Notes: generated by a model not told the origin, from the letters alone. DNA of 64,000 nucleotides from Chitinophagaceae bacterium UBA1930 (GCA_002337145.1 DDFK01000001.1:961501-1025500); one strand, 5' to 3'. Positions 43,154 through 52,548 are shown, counted from the stretch's first letter. Made by a program: numbers and translations.

Positions 43154-44464
43154 ATGAATACCGTGACAAGAAACACACGATCTTTCAGCATAGAACATTT
43201 TACTGCGTTTAAAACACAAATGTTGAATTGGGCAAACCGGTTCAACATTTGTGTTTTATTGGATAACCATCAGTACAATTTCAAGCATCACCATGTAGAA
43301 TGCCTGCTGGCTGTAAATGCTGTAAACACATTTCAGGCAACAGAAAATGCATTGCCCCAACTGAAACATTTTTTCAACCACACCAACGACTGGCTGTTTG
43401 GCCATGTTGCGTACAATTTCAAAAACCATCTTTTCAATACAACGGCTTCCAAGCACAACGATGCCATCGGCTTTCCCGACCTGTTCTTTTTTCAGCCAGA
43501 AACAGTGATTCAATTACAGCAGGGTCATGTTGTTATTGCATGCATTGAAAGCAATCCTGCAACGGTTTTTGAAGAGATTGTACACTACAAAGGCACAACT
43601 GCCAATGCCCCATTTAAAGCTGTTGAAATAAAGCCCAAAATTTCCAAATCAGACTATCTTTCCATTATACATCAACTGCAGCAGCATATACTAAGGGGCG
43701 ATTGTTATGAGATCAATTTCTGCCAGGAATTTTTTGCAGAAAATACTGATATAGATGCGGTGGATATTTTCAATCAACTGTCGGTTGTTTCTCCCAATCC
43801 CTTTTCTTGCTATTACAAATTGACAGATAAATACCTGCTTTGTGCAAGTCCGGAACGGTACATAAAAAAAACAGGCACTAATATCATTTCACAACCCATT
43901 AAAGGAACTTTTAAACGGGATGTTGCAAATGCAATGGCAGATGCAGCCTTAAAGAACCAACTGTACAATAGCCAAAAAGACAGGAGTGAAAATGTAATGG
44001 TAGTTGACCTGGTGCGGAACGATTTAAGCAAGGTATGCAAAGAAGGCAGCGTACAGGTAGATGAGCTGTTTGGCATCTACTCTTTTCCGCAAGTGCATCA
44101 AATGATATCGACCATTAGCGGCGAACTGAATGACAATGCAGACCTGGCAGATGTGTTGCTTGCCACATTCCCCATGGGCAGCATGACAGGTGCTCCCAAA
44201 AAAAAGGTGATGGAACTGATTGACGAATATGAACAAAGCAACCGTGGCATTTACAGTGGCTGTGTTGGGTATATTAGTCCCGAAAAGGATTACGATTTCA
44301 ATGTGGTCATCAGAAGCATCATGTACAACCAAACCAATCAATACATCAGTTACCAGGTTGGCGGCGGTATTACCTTTTATAGCGATGCCGAAAAAGAATA
44401 CGAAGAATGCCTGTTAAAGGCCGAAGCAATGAAGGCTGTACTGCAAAAAAAAGCGGCCCTTTAG
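43154..44464 (+). CDS. pabB: Aminodeoxychorismate synthase component I (PabB)
   Basis: A 436-residue chorismate-binding enzyme that aminates chorismate to 4-amino-4-deoxychorismate for folate synthesis, using ammonia from a PabA partner not in this window. Motifs: GDCYEINFCQEF, CASPERYI, ISQPIKGTFKRD, RSENVMVVDLVRNDLSKVC and GSMTGAPKKKVMELIDEYE, all in the chorismate-utilising domain. The PIKGT motif fits both PabB and TrpE; the short N-terminus and isolated location favour PabB. The ATG at 43154 is chosen, as the longer frame from 43067 would overlap the acidic gene. Confidence 0.9.
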   Translation: MNTVTRNTRSFSIEHFTAFKTQMLNWANRFNICVLLDNHQYNFKHHHVECLLAVNAVNTFQATENALPQLKHFFNHTNDWLFGHVAYNFKNHLFNTTASKHNDAIGFPDLFFFQPETVIQLQQGHVVIACIESNPATVFEEIVHYKGTTANAPFKAVEIKPKISKSDYLSIIHQLQQHILRGDCYEINFCQEFFAENTDIDAVDIFNQLSVVSPNPFSCYYKLTDKYLLCASPERYIKKTGTNIISQPIKGTFKRDVANAMADAALKNQLYNSQKDRSENVMVVDLVRNDLSKVCKEGSVQVDELFGIYSFPQVHQMISTISGELNDNADLADVLLATFPMGSMTGAPKKKVMELIDEYEQSNRGIYSGCVGYISPEKDYDFNVVIRSIMYNQTNQYISYQVGGGITFYSDAEKEYEECLLKAEAMKAVLQKKAAL

Positions 44465-44778
44465 AAAAAGGGCCGCTGACGTATAACCCCCAATGAATTT
44501 AAACATCCACTGCAAACGTATCTCTTTGTACCTTATGCAACAAGGTGGCTGGTACGGTATTTTAGACAGTGCCAGTACGCATTTTTTACATTTTCTGCAT
44601 TTTATAATAGATTAATAATCAGTCATTTTTTCGCCCAAGAAAAACTATCTCCGTTTTGCAATCAAAAAAACGGCACAAATCAGTCAACTTGTCTGCTAAT
44701 TTTCATTTGCACAGTATTTGAATTGCAACAATTCACGAAACATCAAAACACTTATCTTCAACGCAAAAACTATATCTA
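44465..44778. other. Intergenic region upstream of the clp operon
   Basis: A 314-base AT-rich gap with no supported gene. A hairpin AGCGGCCCTTT/AAAGGGCCGCT (44452-44477) overlaps the pabB stop but has no T-tract on the plus strand. The right half presumably holds the clpP promoter; I could not fix a convincing -7/-33 pair. Confidence 0.4.
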
Positions 44779-45474
44779 ATGAATATTGGAAAGGAATTTG
44801 AACAATATGCAGTAAAGCACAGCCGTATCGGCAGTGCCACTTTACATAACTACCAAACCCATTTTAACCCCACTAACCTTACCCCATACATTATTGAAGA
44901 AAGACCCATGAACATTGCCCAAATGGACGTGTTCAGCCGTTTAATGATGGACAGGATCATTTTCTTGGGAGAAGCCATCAACGATTATGTGGCCAACATC
45001 ATCACTGCCCAGTTGCTTTTTCTGGAAAGCGTAGACCGTACCCGCGACATACAGATGTACATTAACAGCCCGGGTGGCAGTGTGTATGCAGGTTTGGGCG
45101 TTTACGATACCATGCAGTTCATTAACCCCGATGTTAGTACCATCTGCACAGGCATGGCAGCCAGCATGGGCCAGATATTGCTATGTGCCGGCGTTAAGGG
45201 CAAGCGTACTGCCTTGAAGCATAGCCGCATCATGATTCACCAGCCAAGCGGTGCCATTGGCGGACAGGCAACAGATATTGGCATTACCGCCCGTGAAATA
45301 AAGAAACTGAAAGAAGAACTGTATGCCATTACTGCCCATCATACAGGTAGGGATGCAGAACAGATAGCCAAGGATAGCGACCGTGATTTGTGGATGACTT
45401 CAACCGAAGCAAAAGCATACGGACTGGTAGATGAAGTTCTGCTTACCAACCCGAGAAAAGAGAAAAAGGATTAA
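44779..45474 (+). CDS. clpP: ATP-dependent Clp protease proteolytic subunit, first copy
   Basis: A 231-residue serine protease subunit that forms the barrel-shaped Clp peptidase with an unfoldase such as ClpX. The catalytic triad is complete: Ser129 (GMAASMG), His154 (IMIHQPSG) and Asp203 (DSDRDLWM). INSPGGSVYAGLGVYDTMQ and the HTGRDAEQIAKDSDRD handle region are canonical. The N-terminus is about 30 residues longer than that of E. coli ClpP. It is followed by a second clpP and clpX in the same orientation, so hetero-oligomeric ClpP rings are possible. Confidence 0.95.
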   Translation: MNIGKEFEQYAVKHSRIGSATLHNYQTHFNPTNLTPYIIEERPMNIAQMDVFSRLMMDRIIFLGEAINDYVANIITAQLLFLESVDRTRDIQMYINSPGGSVYAGLGVYDTMQFINPDVSTICTGMAASMGQILLCAGVKGKRTALKHSRIMIHQPSGAIGGQATDIGITAREIKKLKEELYAITAHHTGRDAEQIAKDSDRDLWMTSTEAKAYGLVDEVLLTNPRKEKKD

Positions 45475-45605
45475 TACAATCCTGTTCTGAAAAGTTCTTT
45501 AAACCATTTGCTGGAAACCATTCAGGGCAAAGAAGAGGTTTATTTTTTCCTCGCCTCTTTGCTTGGTTTCTGGCTCAATTCATTATCATACAAACCTGTT
45601 TTAAA

Positions 45606-46247
45606 ATGATACAAAGCAAATACATAGCAAACCCTTTTCGCATGGATGATGAAGAAGAGGACGACAACTCCACCAAAAGCAAGCAAGAGCCTGTTGGTCC
45701 TGCCATGATCAAGAAAATGGAAAAAATGTTCTTTGAAAAACGTGCCATCTATTTATGGGGCGTTGTAGAAGACAAAAGCATCCGCGAAGTAGTAAGCAAA
45801 CTACTATTGCTGGAGGCAGACAAACCAGGTGAAGAAATCAAACTATACATCAACAGCCCGGGTGGCGTTGTTACAAGCGGCATGGTGCTATACGATACCA
45901 TACAAATGATTTCATCTCCGGTAAGCACCATCTGCATGGGCCTTGCTGCCAGCATGGGCTCCATACTGTTAAGCGTGGGCACCAAAGGCAGGCGTTTTAT
46001 TTTCCCTCACGGCGAAGTGATGATACACCAGCCAAGTTTGGGCGGCTATTTTCAGGCAACTTCTGCTGATATTGAGATACAGGCCATACAGATTGAAAAA
46101 ACCAAGATGCTGGGTGCCAAAATACTGGCCGAAAACTGTGGCAAAACCGTTGAGCAGATATTGAAGGACTTTGACCGCGACTATTGGATGAACGCAGATG
46201 AGGCAGTTGCCTACGGTATTGTGGACGGAATTCTGGAAAAAATCTAA
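45606..46247 (+). CDS. clpP: ATP-dependent Clp protease proteolytic subunit, second copy
   Basis: A 213-residue paralogue of the upstream ClpP, with an acidic N-terminal extension (MDDEEEDDNSTKSKQE) in place of the usual axial loop sequence. The triad is intact: Ser116 (GLAASMG), His141 (VMIHQPSL) and Asp192 (DFDRDYWM). It differs from the first copy through most of its length, so the duplication is old. It probably mixes with the first copy or forms a distinct ring. The gap to clpX (159 bases) contains its own promoter candidate. Confidence 0.93.
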   Translation: MIQSKYIANPFRMDDEEEDDNSTKSKQEPVGPAMIKKMEKMFFEKRAIYLWGVVEDKSIREVVSKLLLLEADKPGEEIKLYINSPGGVVTSGMVLYDTIQMISSPVSTICMGLAASMGSILLSVGTKGRRFIFPHGEVMIHQPSLGGYFQATSADIEIQAIQIEKTKMLGAKILAENCGKTVEQILKDFDRDYWMNADEAVAYGIVDGILEKI

Positions 46248-46314
46248 CTTCAAGTAAGAAATAACCATTAATAACGTTTAAATAATAAATATTCTTCTTA
46301 AAAAAGAATAACGG

Positions 46315-46322
46315 TAGTTTTG
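46315..46322 (+). promoter_or_regulatory. Candidate -7 element upstream of clpX
   Basis: TAGTTTTG fits the Bacteroidota -7 consensus TAnnTTTG and lies 84 bases before the clpX ATG. The -33 region has only a weak TTC match, so clpX may be served by both this site and read-through from clpP. Confidence 0.3.
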
Positions 46323-46406
46323 TGTTTGGTTGCAAACATGCCTCAATAGCGGTAATAATGCTATTGAGCGGGTTGTTTAACCCATGAAATCTTAAAAAGA
46401 AAAATA

Positions 46407-47657
46407 ATGGCCAAACAAAGTCATTTGCATTGTTCATTTTGTGGCAGGAGCCGTGATGAGGTTAAGATACTCATTGCCGGACAGGAAGGGCATATTTGTG
46501 AGAACTGTGTGGAACATGCTCAGGAAATTATTGCACAGGAGCTGAACCTTAAACAGGAAACAGCCACAGGCACCAATACAAGTGCCAACTTTAAGCTAAG
46601 CGTTCGCCGCCCGGCCGAAATAAAGAAATTTCTGGATGAATACGTAATTGGTCAGGACGATGCCAAAAAGGTGTTGTCTGTAGCCGTTTACAACCACTTT
46701 AAAAGGATCACGCAAAAAGTACAGCAAGATGATGTTGAAATTGAAAAAAGCAATATCATTTTGGTGGGCGAAACAGGTACCGGTAAAACATTGCTGGCAA
46801 AGTCCATTGCACGATTACTGAATGTGCCCTTTGCCATTGTGGATGCTACTGTGTTTACTGAAGCTGGTTATGTGGGCGAAGATGTGGAAAGCATGCTTAC
46901 CCGATTATTGCAGAACTGTAATTACGATGTAGCTGCTGCAGAACGTGGCATTGTGTATGTGGATGAACTGGATAAGATAGCCCGTAAGGGCGACAACCCT
47001 TCCATAACAAGGGATGTTAGTGGCGAAGGCGTGCAACAGGGCCTGCTGAAAATGTTGGAAGGAACAGAAGTACTGGTGCCGCCACAAGGTGGCAGGAAGC
47101 ACCCTGAGCAAAAAATGATCAAACTGGATACCAAGAACATCCTGTTTATATGTGGTGGTGCATTTGATGGCATAGACCGTGTTATTGCACGCCGTATAAA
47201 CACCAATGCAATTGGGTTTAACGTAAACAAGGAAATGCAGGAAATGCAACGCAAGAACCTGTTGCAGTTTATTACTGCACAGGACCTGAAAGGTTTTGGC
47301 CTGATACCGGAACTATTGGGACGCTTGCCCGTTGTAACGCACCTGAATCCGTTGGATGCAGAAACCCTGAGGAGCATTTTGACCGAGCCTAAAAACTCCC
47401 TCATTAAACAATATACCCGCCTGTTTGAACTGGAGGGCATAACGCTTACCATTGAGGAAGATGTGCTGGACTTTATGGTGGCCAAAGCATTGGAATACAA
47501 ATTAGGGGCAAGGGGCCTGCGTAGCATTTGCGAAAGCATTTTGACTGATGCCATGTTTGAACTGCCAGGTACCGAAGAAAAGGAACTGACTGTATCTATT
47601 GACTATGCCGAACGCATGTTTAACAAGAGCAAAATGAGTATGCTTAAAGTAGCATAG
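46407..47657 (+). CDS. clpX: Clp protease ATP-binding subunit ClpX
   Basis: A 416-residue AAA+ unfoldase that delivers proteins to ClpP. It has the N-terminal zinc-binding domain (CSFCGR...HICENCV), Walker A GETGTGKT, Walker B VYVDELDKIA, the GYVGEDVE pore loop, the RKHPEQ substrate-processing loop and the C-terminal AAA lid. The IGF-type ClpP-binding loop is represented by INTNAIGFNV. Everything is canonical. It ends at a strong terminator. Confidence 0.97.
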   Translation: MAKQSHLHCSFCGRSRDEVKILIAGQEGHICENCVEHAQEIIAQELNLKQETATGTNTSANFKLSVRRPAEIKKFLDEYVIGQDDAKKVLSVAVYNHFKRITQKVQQDDVEIEKSNIILVGETGTGKTLLAKSIARLLNVPFAIVDATVFTEAGYVGEDVESMLTRLLQNCNYDVAAAERGIVYVDELDKIARKGDNPSITRDVSGEGVQQGLLKMLEGTEVLVPPQGGRKHPEQKMIKLDTKNILFICGGAFDGIDRVIARRINTNAIGFNVNKEMQEMQRKNLLQFITAQDLKGFGLIPELLGRLPVVTHLNPLDAETLRSILTEPKNSLIKQYTRLFELEGITLTIEEDVLDFMVAKALEYKLGARGLRSICESILTDAMFELPGTEEKELTVSIDYAERMFNKSKMSMLKVA

Positions 47658-47691
47658 CATAACCTGGAAATAGGTACAACCGAAAATATCA

Positions 47692-47724
47692 AGCGGTGGG
47701 AATAACTTCCCGCCGCTTTTTTGT
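47692..47724 (+). terminator. clp operon terminator
   Basis: AGCGGTGGGAA (47692-47702) / TTCCCGCCGCT (47707-47717) followed by TTTTTGTTT, about 35 bases after the clpX stop. Confidence 0.88.
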
Positions 47725-47774
47725 TTGATGATTTTAACTTGCACCAATAATCATTGCATTAAACCACATTTTAT

Positions 47775-47930
47775 ATGAACGAGTTAGTAGAAAAATTGAC
47801 TGCCGAAGCAGGACTTACAGCAGAGCAGGCACAAAAGGCCATTGAAACCATTGCCAGTTTTGTAAAGGAAAAATTCCCGATGCTTGGCGGGGCGGTAGAC
47901 AATATTTTTGGTGCAGGAAAAGACAATTAA
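47775..47930 (+). CDS. Small helical protein, 51 residues
   Basis: A short gene starting at ATG 47775 and ending TAA 47928-47930. The product begins MNELVEKLTAEAGLTAEQAQ and continues with KAIETIASFVKEKFPML, then a Gly-rich end. The amphipathic helices and 'AGLTxEQAxKAIE' pattern recall small conserved proteins of Bacteroidota with a DUF2267/DUF937-like helical core. It is soluble and unlinked to clpX by transcription, because a terminator lies between them; it has its own bidirectional terminator downstream. Function unknown. Confidence 0.72.
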   Translation: MNELVEKLTAEAGLTAEQAQKAIETIASFVKEKFPMLGGAVDNIFGAGKDN

Positions 47931-47956
47931 TATTGTAAATACACCTGTTGGCATTG

Positions 47957-48000
47957 ATAACAAAGCCCGCTTTATTTAACCATAAAGCGGGCTTTGTTAT
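47957..48000. terminator. Bidirectional intrinsic terminator
   Basis: A perfect 19-base stem, 47957-47975 with 47982-48000, around a six-base loop (core AAGCCCGCTTTAT / ATAAAGCGGGCTT). It lies between the plus-strand 51-residue gene and the minus-strand DUF3108 gene. Confidence 0.9.
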
Positions 48001-48127
48001 GTAGGTAATCAAGCAACTACATGCGTTGCAGATGTTGAACCGGAGCCAGTGCCGGGTATTGTACATCACTTGATGGGTGCGACGCCACGAGTGCTGATAC
48101 TTGTATAGCAGCCAGGTACAAAAACAG

Positions 48128-48922
48128 TTATCGGAAACTGATCATTGAGCTTAAAGGGTAACGAAGGTTACTGTACTGCATCATATCTACCTTTACGGTA
48201 CCCACTACTATGGGGCTTTCTATACGTAGCGGAATATGGTTGGGGTCATCGCTTACCCATACAGTCATTTTCTCACCACCTTCAAACAAAGTACCTTTTA
48301 CCAGCAATGGTTTAAACTTGATGGCCCTGAATTTTCCGTACTTTGTTTTTACGGTTTCCCGGCCCATGTATTTAATGTAGAGGTTGTACACTTCATCGTC
48401 CAGGAACATGCTAAAAGGTATCTTATCGCCTTCTTTGTATTTGCTGAAATCTATATTGCGGGCATAGTAAATAGAGCTTAGCACATCCTGTATGCAATTG
48501 GGTACCTTGTACACACCTTTGGTTGTTATGGCCGTATTGGTTTGCTGGTTAAACGTAATGTTCTCGTATTTTTTGTAGCCACCTTCGTCTACGTTGCGAA
48601 TGAATTTCAGGGGCTGAAGCGTAGCGGTATCAATATAGCTCTCGTAGCGGTCACGCACCTTGAAAATCCAGTCGTAGCTTGAGTTGGAAGTGCCCGTGCC
48701 CACAATATGGTAAACAGGCTTGTTGCTCATTTTTTCTTGCGTAACAATAAAGTTTGCGGAGCCTGCATTTACATACACACCTATTACCGCATAGAATATT
48801 GTGAAGGTAATGTTCTCGCCATCGTGAAAAGAGGTATTGCGTATGCCACAGAATTCATCACCGGCCTTTAGCGGTAACCAGCCTGCTATGGCAACCAATA
48901 GTATGATTAGGATTTTCTTCAT
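48128..48922 (-). CDS. DUF3108 periplasmic protein
   Basis: A 264-residue exported protein: a signal peptide (ILIILLVAIAGWLPLKA), then the DUF3108 fold with GENITFTIFYAVIGVYVNAGSANFIV, DRYESYIDTATLQPLKFIRN and DPNHIPLRIESPIVVGTVKVDMM. The family is found in the envelope of many Gram-negative bacteria, and its biochemical role is unknown. It is single-copy and followed 55 bases upstream by the flippase-like gene in the same direction, so they may be co-transcribed. Confidence 0.88.
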   Translation of the reverse strand: MKKILIILLVAIAGWLPLKAGDEFCGIRNTSFHDGENITFTIFYAVIGVYVNAGSANFIVTQEKMSNKPVYHIVGTGTSNSSYDWIFKVRDRYESYIDTATLQPLKFIRNVDEGGYKKYENITFNQQTNTAITTKGVYKVPNCIQDVLSSIYYARNIDFSKYKEGDKIPFSMFLDDEVYNLYIKYMGRETVKTKYGKFRAIKFKPLLVKGTLFEGGEKMTVWVSDDPNHIPLRIESPIVVGTVKVDMMQYSNLRYPLSSMISFR

Positions 48923-48977
48923 CTAGTATTGTTATTGATGCTTATTAAACTACGTTTATTTCAATTCGACCGTTTGC

Positions 48978-50003
48978 TTATACCGTTTCTGTTTCGTTCT
49001 GCTTTTTGAATATCCTGATGCCCAGTATGAACAGGCTGCCTGCTACTGCCGGTATAACCCTGTTGATTAACCAGATGATGGCAGCAGTAAACAGTATGCC
49101 CAAGGTATTGGCACTTAATAACCCGAACAGCAACTGGCTTGCCTTGCCACGCAGGCCCAACTCTGCAATGGGTATGGTAGGCACTACTGCCAACACCAAA
49201 AACAAAACGCATACCATAGATGCCAACTGCCACCATGGAGCATCTACTTTAAACAATTGCAGCAGTAATAGATACTGCACCACGAATACAACGTACCGGA
49301 GAAAAGAAAGAACCAAAATTCTTGTTAATTCCTTCCAATGAAAGTCTTCGAGCTTCTGGATGTAGAAAGTGTACTTGGCAACAAAAGGTATCTTTTCAAC
49401 CAGTTGCGTTAACCAGGAAAGTTTAAAGTAGATGAGGATGAAGATAATGGTGCAGCCACTTAGTGCATACATAAGGCCGTTTAGCCAGAATATGCTCAGC
49501 CCCTCCAAGTGCCTTGTTGCACTGAGCACATCGAACCTTATATAAATGAGGCCAACAATACCTAACACCATGGTTACAATAATCTGGCTAAGGCTACCTA
49601 CAATAGACAGGGCAATGCCACGCAGGCGGTTGCCATCTTCCAGGTAAACCACACGGCCCACATACTCGCCCACGCCGTTTAACGTGTTCAAGGCAATGGC
49701 CTGTCCAGTAAAAATGGCACGGAATGCACGCAGGAAAGAAACCTGTTGTATGCCTGTAACCAGTATCTGCCATTTCTTGGCTTCAATGCCCCAGTTAACC
49801 AGCATTAGCAGGAGCACCGCATAAAACCGCCAGCTTTCAAAACCGGTTAAGGACTGTTCTATTGCCCTCCAAGCATGTGGCAGGTTAGGCTGTTGTGTTA
49901 CTTGTTTGTAAATGGAGATGCTGAGGAACACAAATGCTACAGGGCCTACGATATAGTTAAGAAGTATTTTTTGCTTTCGTTTCAGGACTACATTTTTATA
50001 CAA
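48978..50003 (-). CDS. Lysylphosphatidylglycerol synthase TM-like (flippase-domain) membrane protein
   Basis: A 341-residue integral membrane protein with about eight hydrophobic segments. LTGIALNTLNGVGEYVGRVVYLEDG-like residues and LAVVPTIPIAELGLRGKASQLLFG are typical of the MprF-type lipid flippase domain (UPF0104/LPG_synthase_TM) without the synthase domain. It probably moves or binds a lipid at the inner membrane. No ATG is available, and the frame begins at TTG 50003. It is divergent from ruvC with a 67-base gap. Confidence 0.82.
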   Translation of the reverse strand: MYKNVVLKRKQKILLNYIVGPVAFVFLSISIYKQVTQQPNLPHAWRAIEQSLTGFESWRFYAVLLLMLVNWGIEAKKWQILVTGIQQVSFLRAFRAIFTGQAIALNTLNGVGEYVGRVVYLEDGNRLRGIALSIVGSLSQIIVTMVLGIVGLIYIRFDVLSATRHLEGLSIFWLNGLMYALSGCTIIFILIYFKLSWLTQLVEKIPFVAKYTFYIQKLEDFHWKELTRILVLSFLRYVVFVVQYLLLLQLFKVDAPWWQLASMVCVLFLVLAVVPTIPIAELGLRGKASQLLFGLLSANTLGILFTAAIIWLINRVIPAVAGSLFILGIRIFKKQNETETV

Positions 50004-50070
50004 TGCAAAGAACGGAGTTAGATTTGAGATAGAAAAGTATATGCCAACAATAAGCTATTTTTAAGCCCTG

Positions 50071-50637
50071 ATGAACAAACCCAGAATCATACTTGGCATT
50101 GACCCCGGTACGCAGTTATTGGGTTATGCCCTGTTAAGCATTGATGGCAACAAGCAACAGGTTTTATTGATGGATGTGCTGAAGCTGACCCAGTATAAAG
50201 ATATTTATGAACGGCTGGAAAAGATACATACCAAGGTTTGTGAATTGATTGCTTTGTACAAGCCGCACACATTTGCCATTGAAGCCCCTTTTTTTGGCAA
50301 GAATGTACAGAGCATGCTGAAGCTTGGAAGGGCTCAGGGTGTGGCCATTGCAGCAGCCATGCAGGCCAGGATTGACGTTACAGAATACTCACCCAAAAAA
50401 GTGAAACAGTCCGTTACTGGCAATGGCAATGCCGATAAGGAACAGGTTTGGAAGATGCTGCAAATGGTTTTGAATATTGAAGAGAAACCACAATACTTTG
50501 ATGCAACAGATGCACTTGCCGTGGCCATGTGCCACCATTACCAAACATCATCGGTATTGAATGTTGCAGGCAAAGGCTTTAAAGGCTGGGACGATTTCAT
50601 TAAGAAGAACCCCGATAAAGTAGTACGTAAGAAGTAG
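50071..50637 (+). CDS. ruvC: Crossover junction endodeoxyribonuclease RuvC
   Basis: A 188-residue Holliday-junction resolvase with the acidic catalytic set visible: ILGIDPGTQLLGYALL (Asp11), FAIEAPFFGKN (Glu), and DATDALAVAMCHH (paired Asp). It cuts four-way junctions during recombinational repair. Length is normal, with a basic C-terminal tail KKNPDKVVRKK. The usual partners ruvA and ruvB are not in the window. Confidence 0.95.
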   Translation: MNKPRIILGIDPGTQLLGYALLSIDGNKQQVLLMDVLKLTQYKDIYERLEKIHTKVCELIALYKPHTFAIEAPFFGKNVQSMLKLGRAQGVAIAAAMQARIDVTEYSPKKVKQSVTGNGNADKEQVWKMLQMVLNIEEKPQYFDATDALAVAMCHHYQTSSVLNVAGKGFKGWDDFIKKNPDKVVRKK

Positions 50638-50668
50638 CAAATCAAGCACCCGCTTTTATACATCAACG

Positions 50669-51064
50669 TTATAAACGATCCACTATTTTCTGTTGTACCT
50701 GCTTCAACTCGTCGGCACTCAATGTTAATTTGGGAGCAGCAAAATCCATGTCGCTTGTATGGTTAATGGGAATAAGATGCACATGTGCATGGGGCACTTC
50801 CAAACCTACAGTTACCATATTAACACGGTTACATGGATAGGCTTTTTCTATTGCCTTTGCAATGGGTTTTGCAAATACTAGAAGCTCTGCAAGGTATTCA
50901 TCGGGCACATCAAAAATCCTGTCCACTTCTATTTTAGGCACTACCAATGTGTGTCCATACTGTAAGGGGAAGATATCAAGAAAGGCTAAGAACTTATCAT
51001 TCTCGGCAATTTTGTAAGCTGGTATTTCGCCAGCAATGATTTTTGAGAAGATTGTCATGGACAT
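50669..51064 (-). CDS. HIT-family nucleotide hydrolase/transferase
   Basis: A 131-residue histidine-triad protein: SKIIAGEIPAYKIAENDKFLAFLDIFP at the start and HAHVHLIPI (HxHxH) near residue 102. Members such as Hint cleave AMP-lysine or phosphoramidate bonds. The exact substrate is unknown. Met3 is an alternative start. It lies downstream of greA on the same strand but beyond greA's terminator. Confidence 0.93.
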   Translation of the reverse strand: MSMTIFSKIIAGEIPAYKIAENDKFLAFLDIFPLQYGHTLVVPKIEVDRIFDVPDEYLAELLVFAKPIAKAIEKAYPCNRVNMVTVGLEVPHAHVHLIPINHTSDMDFAAPKLTLSADELKQVQQKIVDRL

Positions 51065-51102
51065 TTATTTTACTGTCACGAATGTACGCGATGGCATTCA
51101 TT

Positions 51103-51129
51103 AAAAAAGCCCTGGATAAATCCAGGGCC
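51103..51129 (-). terminator. greA terminator
   Basis: On the minus strand GCCCTGGAT / ATCCAGGGC with a two-base loop is followed by TTTTTTAAT, about 25 bases after the greA stop. Confidence 0.85.
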
Positions 51130-51154
51130 TGTACAGGAATTGTAAGTAAGTATA

Positions 51155-51622
51155 TTAAATGGCAATATCTTCCACTTTGAATTTCAGGATGCCGTTGGGT
51201 ACCTGCACTTCTGCAATCTCGCCTTTTACTTTACCCATCAGGCCTTTGCCAATAGGCGATGATGCCGAGATCTTTCCTTGCTTCAAGTCGGCTTCCTTAT
51301 CGCCCACAATTTGGTAGGTAACCGTTTTTTTTGTTGCCAGGTTGGTAATGGTCACTTTGGTCAGGATCATTACTCGGCTTGTATCGATGGTAGACATGTC
51401 CACGATTTTTGCTGTAGAGATAATGCCTTCCAATTGTTTAATTCTTGCTTCCAACATGCCTTGTGCCTCTTTGGCACTATCGTATTCTGCATTTTCTTTC
51501 AAGTCCCCTTTTTCCCTTGCTTCTGCAATGGCCGCGGAAGCCGCCGGACGGTCAACCGTTTTCATCCTGTGCAACTCAACTTTCATCTTTTCAAAAGTTT
51601 CTTTAGTTACATATTCACTCAT
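51155..51622 (-). CDS. greA: Transcription elongation factor GreA
   Basis: A 155-residue factor that rescues backtracked RNA polymerase by stimulating cleavage of the nascent RNA. The N-terminal coiled coil carries AIAEAREKGDLKENAEYDSAKE with the acidic tip residues, and the C-terminal FKBP-like domain has ISASSPIGKGLMGKVKGE. The ATG at 51622 is chosen over 51661 because it gives the canonical length and the usual MSEYVTKE start. Confidence 0.95.
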   Translation of the reverse strand: MSEYVTKETFEKMKVELHRMKTVDRPAASAAIAEAREKGDLKENAEYDSAKEAQGMLEARIKQLEGIISTAKIVDMSTIDTSRVMILTKVTITNLATKKTVTYQIVGDKEADLKQGKISASSPIGKGLMGKVKGEIAEVQVPNGILKFKVEDIAI

Positions 51623-51771
51623 AATCTTTGGTTTAAATACATAAAAAAAATACAACGCCACACCTAATGTGCAGCGTTGCAGTAACTACAAATATATATC
51701 ATTTGATTTAACCAGCAATCATAAGGGTTAAGCGTATTGAAAAGAAGGGATAATACGATGATTGAGGTATC

Positions 51772-52548
51772 TTATTTTTCTATAGGATGGTCTTTCGCAT
51801 ATTTTGCCCAGGCTTTAAAGATTTTTTGTTCTTGTGCAGTAAGTGTATCAGATTGGTTCAAAATTTCCGTTACAAAACGGAAGCCTTCGCCGATACCATA
51901 ACGGTCTGTTCTTTTTACAGGGCAGCCCTGTTGATCGCTGAATTTTTTGTCACAAGTAAAAAATCTATGTTTGTTAGTCCAACAATCTAGATAGGCAATA
52001 TTATAGGAAGGCACCAATTCACCAGCATGGTTTATGGTATCTTTCAAATATTCTATTTTTCTGAACATTTTATAATTGATACCATTAATAATTGTGTCAC
52101 CAATTAACTCAGTTGCTTGATCTTTAAAAAATGATGGTAATCCCCAAAAGTTCGCTATGCTTCCTTTAACCGAATCGGGTTGAGTGTATTTTCTGATTAA
52201 AATTGCAGTATCAGAGAAAGAAGAAAACACATAAAAATTCTTATTAGGTAAATCAATAAAGGTATATTCATACGGGAGCTGTGACCATGTTTTTTCAAAA
52301 GTTGTATCATTCATATAAAACTTTGTATAAAAAGTTTCCTCTATTATCAGACTATCTAGATACCAGATATTAGGATCCTTCAAGTATTGCATAGTATCCA
52401 TCTTATTAGTGGCACTATCATAAACCCTCATAACAATGCTTACTTTGCCACATGACTTAGTAATTACGTTGCTTGCTATCTTTGTGGTTGAACAAGACAT
52501 TGAAAGTATCAAAATACACAACAGCAAAAAACAATATCTATTCCGCAT
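51772..52548 (-). CDS. Tandem lipoprotein paralogue A1
   Basis: A 258-residue lipoprotein: signal peptide RYCFLLLCILILSMSC with the lipid Cys in SMSCSTTK. The mature domain is shared with the three genes upstream: a CGKVSIVMRVYDS strand, an LIIEETFY strand, YEYTFIDLPNKNFYVFSSFSDTAILIRKYTQPDS, SIANFWGLPS, CPVKRTDR and a terminal KIFKAWAKYAKDHPIEK. The start is set at the ATG at 52548, to align with A2. The family is unknown. It lies last in a five-gene minus-strand array headed by the Gly-linker lipoprotein. Confidence 0.75.
   Translation of the reverse strand: MRNRYCFLLLCILILSMSCSTTKIASNVITKSCGKVSIVMRVYDSATNKMDTMQYLKDPNIWYLDSLIIEETFYTKFYMNDTTFEKTWSQLPYEYTFIDLPNKNFYVFSSFSDTAILIRKYTQPDSVKGSIANFWGLPSFFKDQATELIGDTIINGINYKMFRKIEYLKDTINHAGELVPSYNIAYLDCWTNKHRFFTCDKKFSDQQGCPVKRTDRYGIGEGFRFVTEILNQSDTLTAQEQKIFKAWAKYAKDHPIEK

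Noticed and set aside
44452..44477. Hairpin at the pabB stop codon as a terminator
   Set aside because: It has no T-tract on the plus strand; the T-run is on the minus strand, where no gene needs it.
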